Assembly (NCBI RefSeq): GCF_036370855.1
Contig: NC_088117.1
Span: 3,658,001-3,722,000 of the forward strand
From: Dromaius novaehollandiae
Lineage: Eukaryota; Chordata; Aves; Casuariiformes; Dromaiidae
Direction: 5' to 3'
DNA: 64,000 nucleotides
Part shown: piece by piece, positions 20,171 to 32,100 of the stretch
Layout: each line of letters opens with the position of its first letter
Numbering within the stretch: position 1 is the first letter of the stretch
The notes under the pieces: model-generated
What the model saw: the letters and a program-made list of their open reading frames with translations, nothing else
What the model was told of the DNA's origin: nothing
The model's database searches: none
Translations under genes and position numbers: made by a program

Positions 20171-23100
20171 GCTTTTAATTAAAAATTTCTAGCATAGGCG
20201 GAGTATCAAGGACATCCAGTGTATCCTCTTTTCAAGTAGGAAGCGTTCTTCCAGGAGGATTCCTGTTTCCGTAATGCCAAGCCTGATGCTTGCCGTTGTC
20301 CTGCTGTCCGCCTCTGTACCAGTGAGTTTTGCCTGAGTTTACATTTAAGAATAGTTTTGCTCCATGGAGGAATCACCGTTCAAAAATGCTGCCTGGCACA
20401 AAGCGCAGACAGCTACTGAGCAAGATGAGCCCATACAGTCTTGGGCTGAGCTGCTTGTGTGGATAAGGGACCTGCTCGGGGGTTGGAGGTGGGCTATTAA
20501 ATATTAAATGCATCCTTTTCAGTGCTATATCTCCTCAAGGGAGAGCTCTCCAAGGCAGTGGTGAGCAGTGTCAGCTTAGGACAAGCAGGCAGTGAGTGGG
20601 ATGGATTGCTGGAGCAGAAAATTCAGGTCCACTTCAGTCTGCTTGTGGCTAATCATCCTGGAGAAACAGCCTGCAGCAAAGGGAGGAAATTTGCAGGTGG
20701 CACAGCTAGGGAGGAAGGACATGTGGAGCAAGTTAACCAGGCTGACATGGATAAACTCAAAATAAAGGCAGGTAAGTGACTTATCCCATTTGTTACAGGG
20801 AAATGTAAAGTTATGGAAACAGGGATAAAAACGTCCAAAGGGATTATTTCTTCTTGGGTCATTACACAAACCAGGAGAGGTTATGAGCTTGCAGTGGCTA
20901 CAGCATTTGAAACCAGCAGCACAGAATTTGGGATCTGAGCAAGCTGAGGTAAGTAGAAATCATGGTGATGCCCAAAGACTACGACGACAGGCCTTTACCT
21001 ATGATTTGGGGCAAGCTATTTGAGCTAAGTCCAGGAAGCTGGTGATTCTGCAGAATGTGCTCGCCTCTGCTTGCAGTTTTGTTAAAAAGAGAAGAAATGT
21101 GGGGCTTCTTCCCTCTGAGGAGACTAGTGGGCAGCCAGGATGAATCTGAGGGCTTTTGCCATCCCTAGAGCCTAGGGGAGCACCGCACAAAAGCGCGGCG
21201 TCTCCCTGCAGAGACGATTGCCGTCCATATGTGTGAACAGAAGCATTTTGTACTTTGGCCTTGGTTAGGTTAAGACAAAAAGTCTATGTGTACAAAGTGT
21301 TACTCCAGATTGCTAATTAATTTATTTTAGAACTCTAGTCTAAACGTGAACAGATGTATTTTAGCATGTTGATTGGCAAAAGCGAACCCTGGTCTCCCTA
21401 GTAATATTGACTGTGACCTGCTGATGCATTTGAACGCAGCCATGAGTGCTGTGAAAAGTTGTGGGTTTTTTTTCTTTTCCTTTTTAAGCTTCAACTTCTG
21501 GATTCTTGAGACTCGCAGACTCTTGAGACTCTCTCTTCTCCCTCTCAAATTACATTTCCAGGCCTTGCAATTTCAGAAGGAAGTTTTAATAGGTGATTTC
21601 TCCCAAAGGCTCAAAGCCAGGAGGCAAATAACCCAATGATTTTATCCAACTGCAGTGGTAACTGGGGCTGTTTCATACTGACGATTGCAGACGTTCAGAA
21701 GCTGTAGTCAGGTCCTCTGAAAAGTCATAAAATTGTTTCAAGAAATGGGAAATTAAGCACGCACATACATCTGTAGCAGGCTTTAGAAGGATTAATGTGT
21801 TTCAAAACTACATGCTTCATCCAGTTGTTGATTTGGGAATTGAAAGTATGTTTCTTGCAATATCAAGAGGTAGATACTGAAACTTTCGGTGGTGACTAGC
21901 GAATGCAGATGCCCAAATGCCTTTGACTTTAAAGCTATATGCCTTACATGAGAATAAACCCAAGTTCTTGGTGCTGTGTTAGCTCAAGCGTGAGCAACTG
22001 GGCAGCAAAGCCATATCTTCTTTGCTATGGTTTAATTTATCCTCTCTTTCTTTCTAGATTCATGGGGTATTATCCCATGGATTTTTTTCTTGCTGCCCTT
22101 AACTGAAATTCATTCCCCAGGAATTTTGCTTTAGACCCCAGGAAAGGAGTTGTGGGGTGGCACTGGAGGCCTGTTAGCGCTGGCCAGCGGGTATCTGCCC
22201 CACGTGGGGTGTGAAGCATCAGCCACCTCCGCGTTAGCTAGCGCACCTCGGCTGGGAGGCTTTTGTGGATGAAAGAGGCAGCGCTTCCAGCTTGGAGGGA
22301 CAGTAGTAAAGGCCTGCATTAAATAGGAAATGGGTGTTTAAATCACTTGGATTTTGCAGGGGCTCTTAGAGAACTTAACATAAATTTTTGATGCGTTTCT
22401 TATGGTGGGGCTAGGTAGCAAATCGTGCACCCATCAAATCTGGTTTCATCACTGTAAAGGAGAGGATCAGCATTTGGGAGGCTAAAATGTTAACGATTGG
22501 GCTGCGAACTGGTTTATGTGACGCAGTCTAGTATCCTGCTGGCCTGTAAGTTTGAGCAGAAAACTCTAGATTGCAAGAACATAAAGCACGACTCTAAATA
22601 TTTTATTAATTGAGCAGCATTATTAATATTGGTTAGATTAAATCAACATCCAGAGTGCTTTGAACTGGTAACTGAGACATTTGGCATTTTTAATTGCATA
22701 CTTGTGTGTAACAGCCTTTGTCAGCTAGCCATGAATTACATACCGCTGAAATGCTTTTGTTCTTTGCATTATTAGAAAAGATTTTTTTTAGTACTGTTAG
22801 GATGTATTGTTTCAAATTGGTGCTTTAACGCCTCTTGAATATTCAATGCTTGTTTGTAAGCAGGTGTCCTATAGGATCTGGAGACATTACATGGACTATT
22901 TAGCCGCCTTTGCAAAACTTTGAGGCTAAAGAAAGAAGGCTCCTTAAAAAAGACGGCCTTCACTGATGCGAAATGCGATGCAATATTTACTCTTGCTGTA
23001 GTGCCAGCTCCTGTAGCTTTCAGAGCGTGTGCAGAGAGCCGAGGTGAAGAGCCATGCTATCTTTTCATCAACTTCCCCCTTTACCAGGGAGACACCACCA

Positions 23101-26100
23101 GTGAGCAAACAAACTGCTACCGAGCACATCTGCGGAAAATTTGTCTGCTTTGGCTGCTGAGAGCTGCAGTGGGAAGGGAGAGGTTGGCGGAGCCGCGGGC
23201 TTGCATCATTTGAAAAGACCAGCAAGGGGTGATCATATTCTGTCTTGGTTATGTCCTCTTTGTTTTCCGGGCGCCGCAAGTTGCATTCCCCATCTGTTCT
23301 AAGGTTTCGCCTAAGAGTCTGTCGTGCATGGGGCACTCTGTGCCTAACTCGCAGATTTGGGGGTTACTTCGTGGGCTGCTGGTGCTGCGGTTGCACTCTT
23401 GGGTCTCTAAGTTTAGCGTCTTTGCTGCTGCAGCGCGAGGTTGATAGCGCTGCTTTAATCGTGCAGAGCTCTTCTTGAAAACTTGCTTGTTTGATATCTT
23501 CTCAAAGCCGTGCCTCTAGACTGCCCTCAAAGTGGTTCTTTAGAGATGTGTTTCATCTTTTTCCTGCTCCTGCGTGACGGCACACTAGACTTCTACCTAC
23601 TGCTAAGGATGCAAGTGCTGCCGCTTCGTGTGTACAAGGTTTGAGGCTGCTGTCGGGAACGGCGGGTGACACAAAGATCATCTCATGAACTTAAATCCAG
23701 GACCCGGCGTTATCACTGGCACGATGCGACTGCAGAGGACGAGGCCGTGAGGTGAGGAGCAGTCGGGTGGCTTTGTCTGCTCCAAGGCCCCGTTAGCCCG
23801 GTGAAGTTTCGCCAGCCAACTTGCCCTTCCCCACACCAGGCCTTTGTTTCCAGCCGCGCTTCCGATGAAAGGCAGAAACCGGCAGCTTTTCCATTGGCCG
23901 GAGAAAACCACCTCCCCGGGCGAGACGGGCCCTGACGGACGCGCTGCCGGCTGCGTGCCGGGGTGGACGCGCTCCGGTGGCACAGCCCTACGGGCAGCTG
24001 CGAGCCCCCGGCTCGCGCTCGTGCCGCTCTCTGCTGGGGCGTGCGCCTAGCTTGGCCATCTGGAGCCTCACCGCTTTGAGCCGGTATTGCCTCCCTAGTG
24101 CAGACAGGTAGGCCCCAAGGAAACGGTTCGGATATTCTGAGCTCTATCCCTGGAGCACCTAGGTTTAATGCGGTTTCCCCCCCCAACACGCTTGCTGATA
24201 CGGCAGCATGGTTGTGTCAGCAGCTCGAAGCCAACACAAGCTCTAGCAGCAAAACTGTGTATTTTGCAGACGTGACCAAAGAGCTGATTGCAAGAGGCCC
24301 CCGTCGCCCATGTGTATTTATGCATTGGATGCCCAGAGATATTTTAACTTATTTTTAAGTGACAAAAAACTCCCTGAGTAGAGGTTGGTGTGGAACTGCT
24401 GAGAGCAGCTCCTGATGCAACAGTATCTGCTTTTAAAGAAAATGTAAATTGTGACATGCAGCCCTGTGGTTCCCGATGAGTCAGATATCTTCGCTTGCTC
24501 TGGGATGGTAGTGCTGATGCAGTTGCTGATTGCTGCCAAAGCAAGGAGTCCATGCAGGGAGATGAGACAACATTCCTTTTTCCTGCTGGGTGCTCATTAA
24601 CATTTGCTTGCTGGTGTATTATTAATTAAGCTAATTTTTTGCACTGTAAGTATACCTGGTGCTTTGCAAGCACAGAACATAACCTGCTTTTCTCCCAAAG
24701 AGTTTCTGCTTTATATATGTCGTGTGGTGTGCAAAATGAGCATATTGGAAAAACTGACTGGGCTGTTGAATATTGAAATAAGGTAAATGTGTTTTGATCT
24801 TTTTTTTCCCTTCACTTAGCCGTTGCCCAGCTTCATGGCTGACTGGGGCTGGTGAATGTGGAGCTGTATGAGGAGAGTACTAAGGACTTGTAAATGCCCT
24901 GTACACAGAATTAGCTTAAGATTAGCAGAACAGGACTTAAGAGCAAGGAGAGTTTGCAACATTGACCCCCATAAGATAGAAGATTACATAGAATAAAGTA
25001 GAGTATTACATTAAAAAGAGTCTTGGGACTTGATCCAAAAACAGAGAAGTCGGTGGGGGATTTGGTGTCAGCTTCAGTGAGAGCGGATTGCCTCCGGTGT
25101 ACCCAAGCGATGGGGCAGTCAGCAATTTAAACAAAAGGAGTTAAAGAACTGTCCGAGCAAGGCTGGTTGTCTGAGTCTGCTTATGAGATTCAGAATTTGT
25201 CCCTGCTGGAAAGCCACTGTGCCCCAAAGGGCTTAGTGGTCACGTTAAATGCCATTGAATTGAAATTCTGCTAATTGGCATCACCATCATGGGGTTTTGT
25301 CTACTGCGGATGTGTGGGGCGTCCCAGCGGTCGAGAGCGGGGCCGGCACGCCTGCGGATGAAGGGTCCCCTTTGAACCTGCTGTTGCAGATCCCTTTGAG
25401 GTCTGTGCGTCTGGAAGTAGCCAAGTCTGCGAAGGTTACGTATGCACCTGCCTGTTCTCCTTCCTAGTTCTGCGAGCTGCCCCTTTACCCGAACACATCG
25501 CTTAGCCCCTTCGGTGCTGGTGGTGTCCCCCAGACGGAGCAGAAGACAGAGACTCCCATCCTTGACCATCCCAGTCAAGTGTTGTAGAAATGCAGAATGT
25601 TATTTTTTGAATGTAGATGTTGCCTTCACTGGGTAAGAGATGGCAAGTTACCTAGGTCAAAAGTTTCACTGTTTTATATGTGCTCTGGTTTCTGGCTTGC
25701 TGCCCTGAGATCATGGGTGGATCTGATTAAAAGAAGAAAAAAATTCTTTTTTAGAAGTCCTCTTTAATGTATTAGGTACTTGTGATCAAAGGTAGCGTGA
25801 CTCCAAATGTCCAGCGCCTCTTTGGACTTCTGATACCGACGTTGGACTTTATTTCAAAACCGTGATCCATAATTTTTCTAATGGTCTCTTATTCCATTCT
25901 GAAGTCAGGCTGATGTCTCCTATTCCAGCCTAATAGTTCTTGCAGAGATATTCTGGGGAGTAGTTAGCTTGTATCTTCAGATAGCTTTGAAGGAGAAAAG
26001 AACCTTGTGATAAGAGCTCATAATAATTTCTTAATGCGTATTTAAAAAAAAACCCAGACCAGAACAAACGGATGCAATTATGGTATCCCCTGTACGGTCA

Positions 26101-26498
26101 TTTGGTGCTGCTTGCTAGGAGATCCACTCTTAAAAAAAGGCAAATCCACTTTGACAGCCTGTCACTGACTTTTCTAAAGCAAAATATTGTGTGGAACAGC
26201 GTCACTTAGGGTAACTTCCCACTTTATGTGTTTACATCCATTTTTCTGACAGTCTTTTCCAAAAGCAGGAGAGCATAGCGGGTGCAGCTGGAGGTTCAGG
26301 CCTAGATTGGCGGTGCGGGTCAGAGGGGGTGAAAGGGGCCGAAGGCCTCCGTTATCTCCCTCTGCTGCGAGGTGTGTTAGGGGCCCCAAGGCGCAGGAGC
26401 ACCGGTTGCCTGTGCGGGTCCCTCCCGGCCCCGATTCCGCTTGCACGTGGCCTCGCAGAAACACTGGGAAAAGCTCTGCACTGTTGGGTGAGTTGGCC

Positions 26499-26516
26499 TT
26501 TTTTTTTTTTTTTTTT
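26499..26516. repeat. T18 homopolymer
   Basis: Eighteen T residues. They could be the complement of a retroposed poly(A) tail, but no adjacent element is recognisable. Confidence 0.95.
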
Positions 26517-28139
26517 AATTTGGAATAAGAAAAAGGCCTTCATTTTGGCATGAATTCACAGCACTTCCTTTTATTCTGCCCATGACAAAACCATGTGTTA
26601 CAGTGTCCTGCTCAGCCTGGAAGGATTCACCGCTTGGTGGGCCACCAAGGCGTATCTGAGCTCCTGCCTCAACCTCATTCACCTGTCTGTTGGCTTTGTT
26701 TGGCTCTGGGCACTAGGGTGGGAAGCAGTATGTTACGCTGGGTGGTAGAAGTTAAATCTCAGGGACAGAAGATGAAGCAGGATTGCTTTTTTCACTGCAT
26801 CATCAGAGCTTTGTGAAGACCTGGCCATTGTAGGCTACATTCTCTGTTAACTGTGAATAGCCCGGGTTGTTGTGTCACCTGCGGAGTGAAGGTGGGGAGG
26901 AAAGGGTCTCCTGTCTCTGCCAGCCGACGTTAGCTGTCCTTTGGGTTAGACACTTTGGTGTCAATAGACTGCTTTTTCCACGCTGGTGTCCAGAGAAAGT
27001 TAGACATCGGCCATCCCTGCGCATAAAATTCCAGGAACACAGTCACTTCCCCATTCCTTTCTACAGGGATCCATGAATCAAAGTTTGTGTTGTTCATCAT
27101 GGGAATTCAGATGCTGTTTCCCAAAGCTCAGTTTTCGGGCTAATTCTTCACGCAGACACTGTCATTATCTCGGTGGTGTGTCTCCTCCCCTTGCAGTCAT
27201 CAGCTGCATGATGACATTAAGCATGTCTGACTTTTTTTGACAATAATATGCTGTATCTCTTTGCTGTGTTCTGGGCTGGGCAGCATATGGGAGAAGTAGT
27301 TAAAATTTGTATATTTTCCAATAGATCCTGTGAGTTGCTTATATGACAATACCAGCTTCTCCAAGGATGTGGTACCCAAAATCACATAAAAAACGCTTCC
27401 TATTCTGACAGCACAGCGTGCTGCCTCGTGAGTGTGCCAAATGGCCTGCGGATGGCATGGGTTATTTATACAGACTCCGCTCGGTGTGGGAATAAGCCCA
27501 GGGTGGCTCTTGTAATGGTACGTTGCAGATGCAAATTGGATAGAAGAGAAACACAACTGCACGCTACCGGGAGCTTTGTCCCGTAATTATGTAACCTGGG
27601 TAGACAGGTAGGGTTTGATGTTGTACACATTTACACGTCTGAGTGATAATTACTCATATGCTGTAGTATTCCACGTTTTAGGAAGAGCTGTTTCCCAGAA
27701 ACCTGGTGGCTGAGGTGCTAGCTGCTCCGTGGCTATAGGGTTTCACGTCTAAGGCCCAGGCGGTGGGGTAAGCGTGAGCCGTGCCTCCGTCCGGGAATGC
27801 TCCCTGCGTAAGGCTGGGCAGGTGTGTTGTGCTGGTAGAGCGTGGATGCGGTTTTGCTGGCAAAGTAAACCCTCTTGAGTGAAGCAAGATACTTCCATGG
27901 CATAAAGACCTCTTGGCTAGAAGCTCCCGTAGAGAGGCTTTCGCACAGCCTCCTCAGCAGAGCAGGGAAGCCAGGAATCGGGAGACGAGCCCTAGGTAGG
28001 GAACTTTAGACCGAAGTTGCTGGTTTTCAGCCATTGGACTTGCAGCAATAACCATTGACTGGATGGTTGTGCCGGTTCCTTTGTGTGTTAAAGGCTGTGA
28101 CTACGAGTTGCGTGCCCAGGGCTGTGCTGGGAGAGCTTG

Positions 28140-28420
28140 TTTACGTACAGCTTTTAGCGTATACACACAGAGCCTCTACAAATCCCCGTGTACAGGCAGT
28201 CAAAGACAAAGGTAGTACTTCTGTATCAGTATGGCTAATTCATACAAAGACATGGGGCTTAGCTGTATCAATATAAGCACATTTACACTGGTTTAACTGT
28301 TACTGTGCTGCACATCATGCAAGCGTATAGAGCAAGGCTGGGTCTGTGTTAGTGCAGGAGCATGTTTATGTTACTATAACTTCGGATATGCTTTGTATAG
28401 TCTGAACAGGACTGTTGCTA
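28140..28420. mobile_element. possible decayed DNA-transposon remnant
   Basis: The sequence contains TTAGCTGTATCAATATAAGC, ACACTGGTTTAACTG and GTTACTATAACTTCGG, words reminiscent of the amniote elements with TATACTGGTATAACTG-type ends. Boundaries are uncertain and I found no terminal inverted repeats. Confidence 0.3.
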
Positions 28421-28959
28421 TAAAGGCATGCTTCTAATGGAGATAGCTTAAAAGATGCAAAAATTGTGGGTGGACCAGTAGACATGCCCTTGAATTAATT
28501 TACCTTTTTTTTTTCATCATATTGTTTCAGCCTCTGTAATTCCAAGCATTTTTATTTCTTTATGTTTGTGGGCTTTTTTTTTAAATAGGTCAAATGAGGA
28601 ACAGGATGTTTTGAAAACATGCAAGTGAAAAGCTGGAGCTAGATACCAGTCGAAGTGAGGCTGGACCCTATCCCACTGCTTGTTTGCTTTGCATGCCATA
28701 TGGAAAGTGCACTGCTGAGCAAAACAGAGACAGTCGCAGAGCGTGGCGGAAGGACGAATTCTCCCGGCGTGGGGAGCAGGCGCACTGGGCTTGCTCTCTG
28801 CTTGGCCTTCAACATGGATCACATGAGGGGATGGTGAGAGATGCTAGGAAGCGTCTGAGCATGGATAACTGCCTGTGTTGGAATGCTGCATTCACAGTTC
28901 TGTGCTGTCCGTAACAGGGTTTCAAATGATATCAGGGGCTTTGGATCAAGTTGCAGCCA

Positions 28960-29030
28960 GATCCTGCAGTTTTACTGGGGGCAGGACTCTCGCAGAGCTC
29001 CCTGCACGTTATGGCAGGCTTCAGACCATA
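28960..29030. repeat. possible old interspersed repeat (GATCCTGCA family)
   Basis: CAGATCCTGCAGTTTTACTG...GCAGGACTCTCGCAG resembles a palindromic amniote repeat that begins with GATCCTGCA. Strongly diverged; the family assignment is from memory. Confidence 0.25.
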
Positions 29031-29067
29031 GGGCTTGGCCATCTGTTTCCAAAGCAAGTCAGTCTCT

Positions 29068-29150
29068 TCATGCTGTGATCCCGAGCAATTTATGTAACTT
29101 CTCCACCTTTGAATTTTAATCCAGAAAGTGGAGGAAATAATGTTCGTCTT
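29068..29150 (+). repeat. MIR/CORE-SINE-like fragment
   Basis: The order of words (GAGCAATTTATGTAACTTCT, CCAGAAAGTGGAGG, AATAATG) follows the 3' part of MIR-type SINEs (GCAAGTTACTTAACCTCT ... TGTAAAATGGGG ... AATAATA). Decayed. Confidence 0.3.
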
Positions 29151-32100
29151 CCTCATTGCTTGGTTTGTAACTTGGTTTGCACAATGTGTTTGGAAGGTGC
29201 CGGTGTAAAAGTGCAGGCGTTACAAACCGCAGGTAAGGCTAACTCTGATCACACTTTGAGCCTTACTTTCTTGAAAGCGGTACTGCCTTTGTTAAGCCAT
29301 CGTACTCATTTTCGTAAGCCAGCATGAGAATTTTTGCCTTTTCTGGCCTCACTGAGCCATTTGCCTGAGCTTTGAAAAGGTTTTTTTGCCTTTCATGCTT
29401 AGAGGTAGACATCTATAGGACTTCCTTTCTGTTACTTCTGCTTCGTTTGTATGAGTGGTTTTTAATCCCATGCCAGTAGGGTGTAAATGTGTGTATAGCA
29501 AATGTGACTACTGGAAGTGGCTTGCTTTCATGGGTACCTTTCAGTAGCCTTTGGGAAGTAGTTGTCACACCAAAGGTTGAAAGCCACTTGTGTAGGTGAT
29601 AGGAAAGCCAGGCTTAGAGGGACAGCTTCTGAGGACACTTCTAAATGAGACAGGATCAGCTTAAACAGTGTTTGTTTATCATGAGAGACAAATCAAAGTC
29701 AGATCATTGTGAACAGAGTGGGCCAATCCACGTGTGTGTGAAGTACAAGCATCTTCTAAACCCTTTTAAAGTTCTCCAGTATCAAAACTGATGCTGCAGA
29801 CAGCATGATGCGGTAAGCACAAACTGCCGTGGATTGATTTTGACAGTAGGCTGTAATCACACAGAGGAAGCCTGCTGTTGACTATCCTCCCCTTTCCCAC
29901 ACTCCAGTGGCTAATATTTACAATTAAAGCATTGTGCACGCATCTTTGGTGTAGTGTCTCCATGCTGAAGATGATAGAAGGGCCAAAGGAAAGTCCCTGA
30001 ACAAGTCTGCTTTGAGGAGTATTGTATAAAACATCCATATTCATTGCAACCACGTGGGCTACTGATAGCCTTGAAAGATGACTGGAATACGGTGAGATCC
30101 CATGAAGGGACTAATTTTGTGTTCCCTCCCCAATGAACTGCCTGAATTTAATCTGAATTGGATTTGTGCAGTGAGGAGTGCTTTAGCTGGCCTCTTTCTG
30201 TGAAGACAACATGCTAAAAATACAGGTTGGGATTAACTTTGCCTTTACAGAACTGTCTGCCCCCTAATTCCTGCACCTATGCATCTAAGCCAGCCTTAAG
30301 GGTCTCAGAGCATGACGGCATGTTCATGCTGAGCATGGAATAATAGATCATGAAGAGGAGCAGTGCTTTGGTCAGTCATGGGGCTCCTGATAAGAAGCAG
30401 ACATGGTGCTGAGCTGGTATAATTTCATACCGAGATGATGGACTTCCTAAATTACCATTCCACCCACCAAAAATATTGTACATGGCAGTTTCCTTCTCCA
30501 AGGAAAGTGTCTTGGTCCCATTTTATGGTCTTGATAACTCCTTGGTAAAGTCCTCAGTGAGGCCATGGAGCCCTCCTTCCTTTTGTTCTCTGTTCTAGTT
30601 TTCTAGACTTTGCTCCTGTAACAGTACTTTCAGACCCAAAGCAGGCAGGATCCTCATCTGACGAAACCATTCGATTTAAAACAAGGAAGCACGGCGCAAC
30701 GGGTGATCATGAACTTCTGTGTGAGATGGTCGCAACTCGAGACGAGAAGGGGCAATGGCAAGATATGATATCTTATCCTCTTGCCACTGGCATAGTTTTC
30801 ATCATAAAAGATCAGAAATACTCCTTGCGTTGCTGCCTGAGTTATGATTTGCAATATTGCTGTATTATTTTCCTGTGGTGGTGGTGGGGAAACCCAGATT
30901 AGGCTGAGGCTGTGTATCCACCAAAGCCAGGCCAACAGTAGGCAGGAGGGTCGCTCCCCAAATGGGGGGAAAGAACCATTTCCGTGGTTAGCAACTCCAG
31001 CAGTTTTGCAGGATCTCTCTACAGCTATACTGACCTTCTTAGAGTCCGAACGCACTGCGACTTGCTGTTCATTTGTACGCATGGAGGGGGAGTGAAAAAG
31101 GTACTGTATTTTATACTAGCAAAATGCAGGTATTGTGTGAAAATTATTCTGATAAGCTGCAAAACTTAGGAGCTCGCTCTTGCTCTGCAGTGCGGTTTGT
31201 GGGATCCTGTCAGCTGGTTTGGCATTTTGTGGCTTTACTATAAATGGTGATAGTGATACAATATTTTGAGTTAACACTATTTTTTTTTCTCCTGAGTGCT
31301 CTTCCATGCTTTGCTGTGATGTTGCATACTAGACTAACAGTATAAAAGCCACCTGCAGATGCTCTGTGGGTAAGAAGAAGAAGAGAAATCCTTTTAGATT
31401 TTGGGCACACATTCCCACAGCTTCCTGCTGTCCCGGCCACTGATGAAACAAAGAACCAAGTGCACTGCAGGGAGCTAGTAGATGAAAACCTCAGTAGGTT
31501 TCTCCACAAGGAGTGGAAACAGCTCAGTGTCGGACCCAACTGTGGCAGGTATGATTGAAGTAATTCATTATCTGCCCTCTTTCACTTGCCCGTCCCTCCC
31601 AGAGCTCTGAAAGCTGTTGAAAACTGAGGTGATTTAGACCATGTCCTCGGATGCCTGTGTTTTATCAGGCAAATGGAGTGTGAAGAGCGAATACCAACCA
31701 ACTGGTTGATCCTGCTTCCATTGGGTCACCTCTTTTTGTTTAGATATCAAGCTCAAATTTTGCTCTCTTGTTCTTCCAGCTAGGTTCACTGAAGCTTCTC
31801 GGTTTGTAAGATTTGGTCATAATCATTATACAAATGTGCGCCTTTCTGGGACCAGTGCTCATGTCAAATGAGGCCAGAAGCCCCAGCGTGCTGTATTCTT
31901 TGGGAGTTGCCAGTCCCCATACTTAGAGATACTGTCTTCCCAAGGAAGGCTTCTCCCTGGAAATTCTGTCTGTATCAAATGTGAGGATGTTTGCTGAGGA
32001 TGTTTGCTTTTTATTGTGTACTTGGTATTTTTTGACCTCTTGCAGCCTGCCTAGAAGGGGTCACGGCTCCTCTGCAGTACCTTGATGAAGCTGCTCTAGG

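Larger units (their letters stand above)
19071..28139. other. EHMT1 intron 1, segment B
   Basis: No gene. It holds a CpG-rich patch at about 23,860-24,050, an AT-rich homeodomain-word cluster at 24,590-24,650 and a T18 run at 26,499-26,516. Open frames of up to 158 codons (23,713-24,189 minus) coincide with the GC-rich patch and show no domain. Confidence 0.6.
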
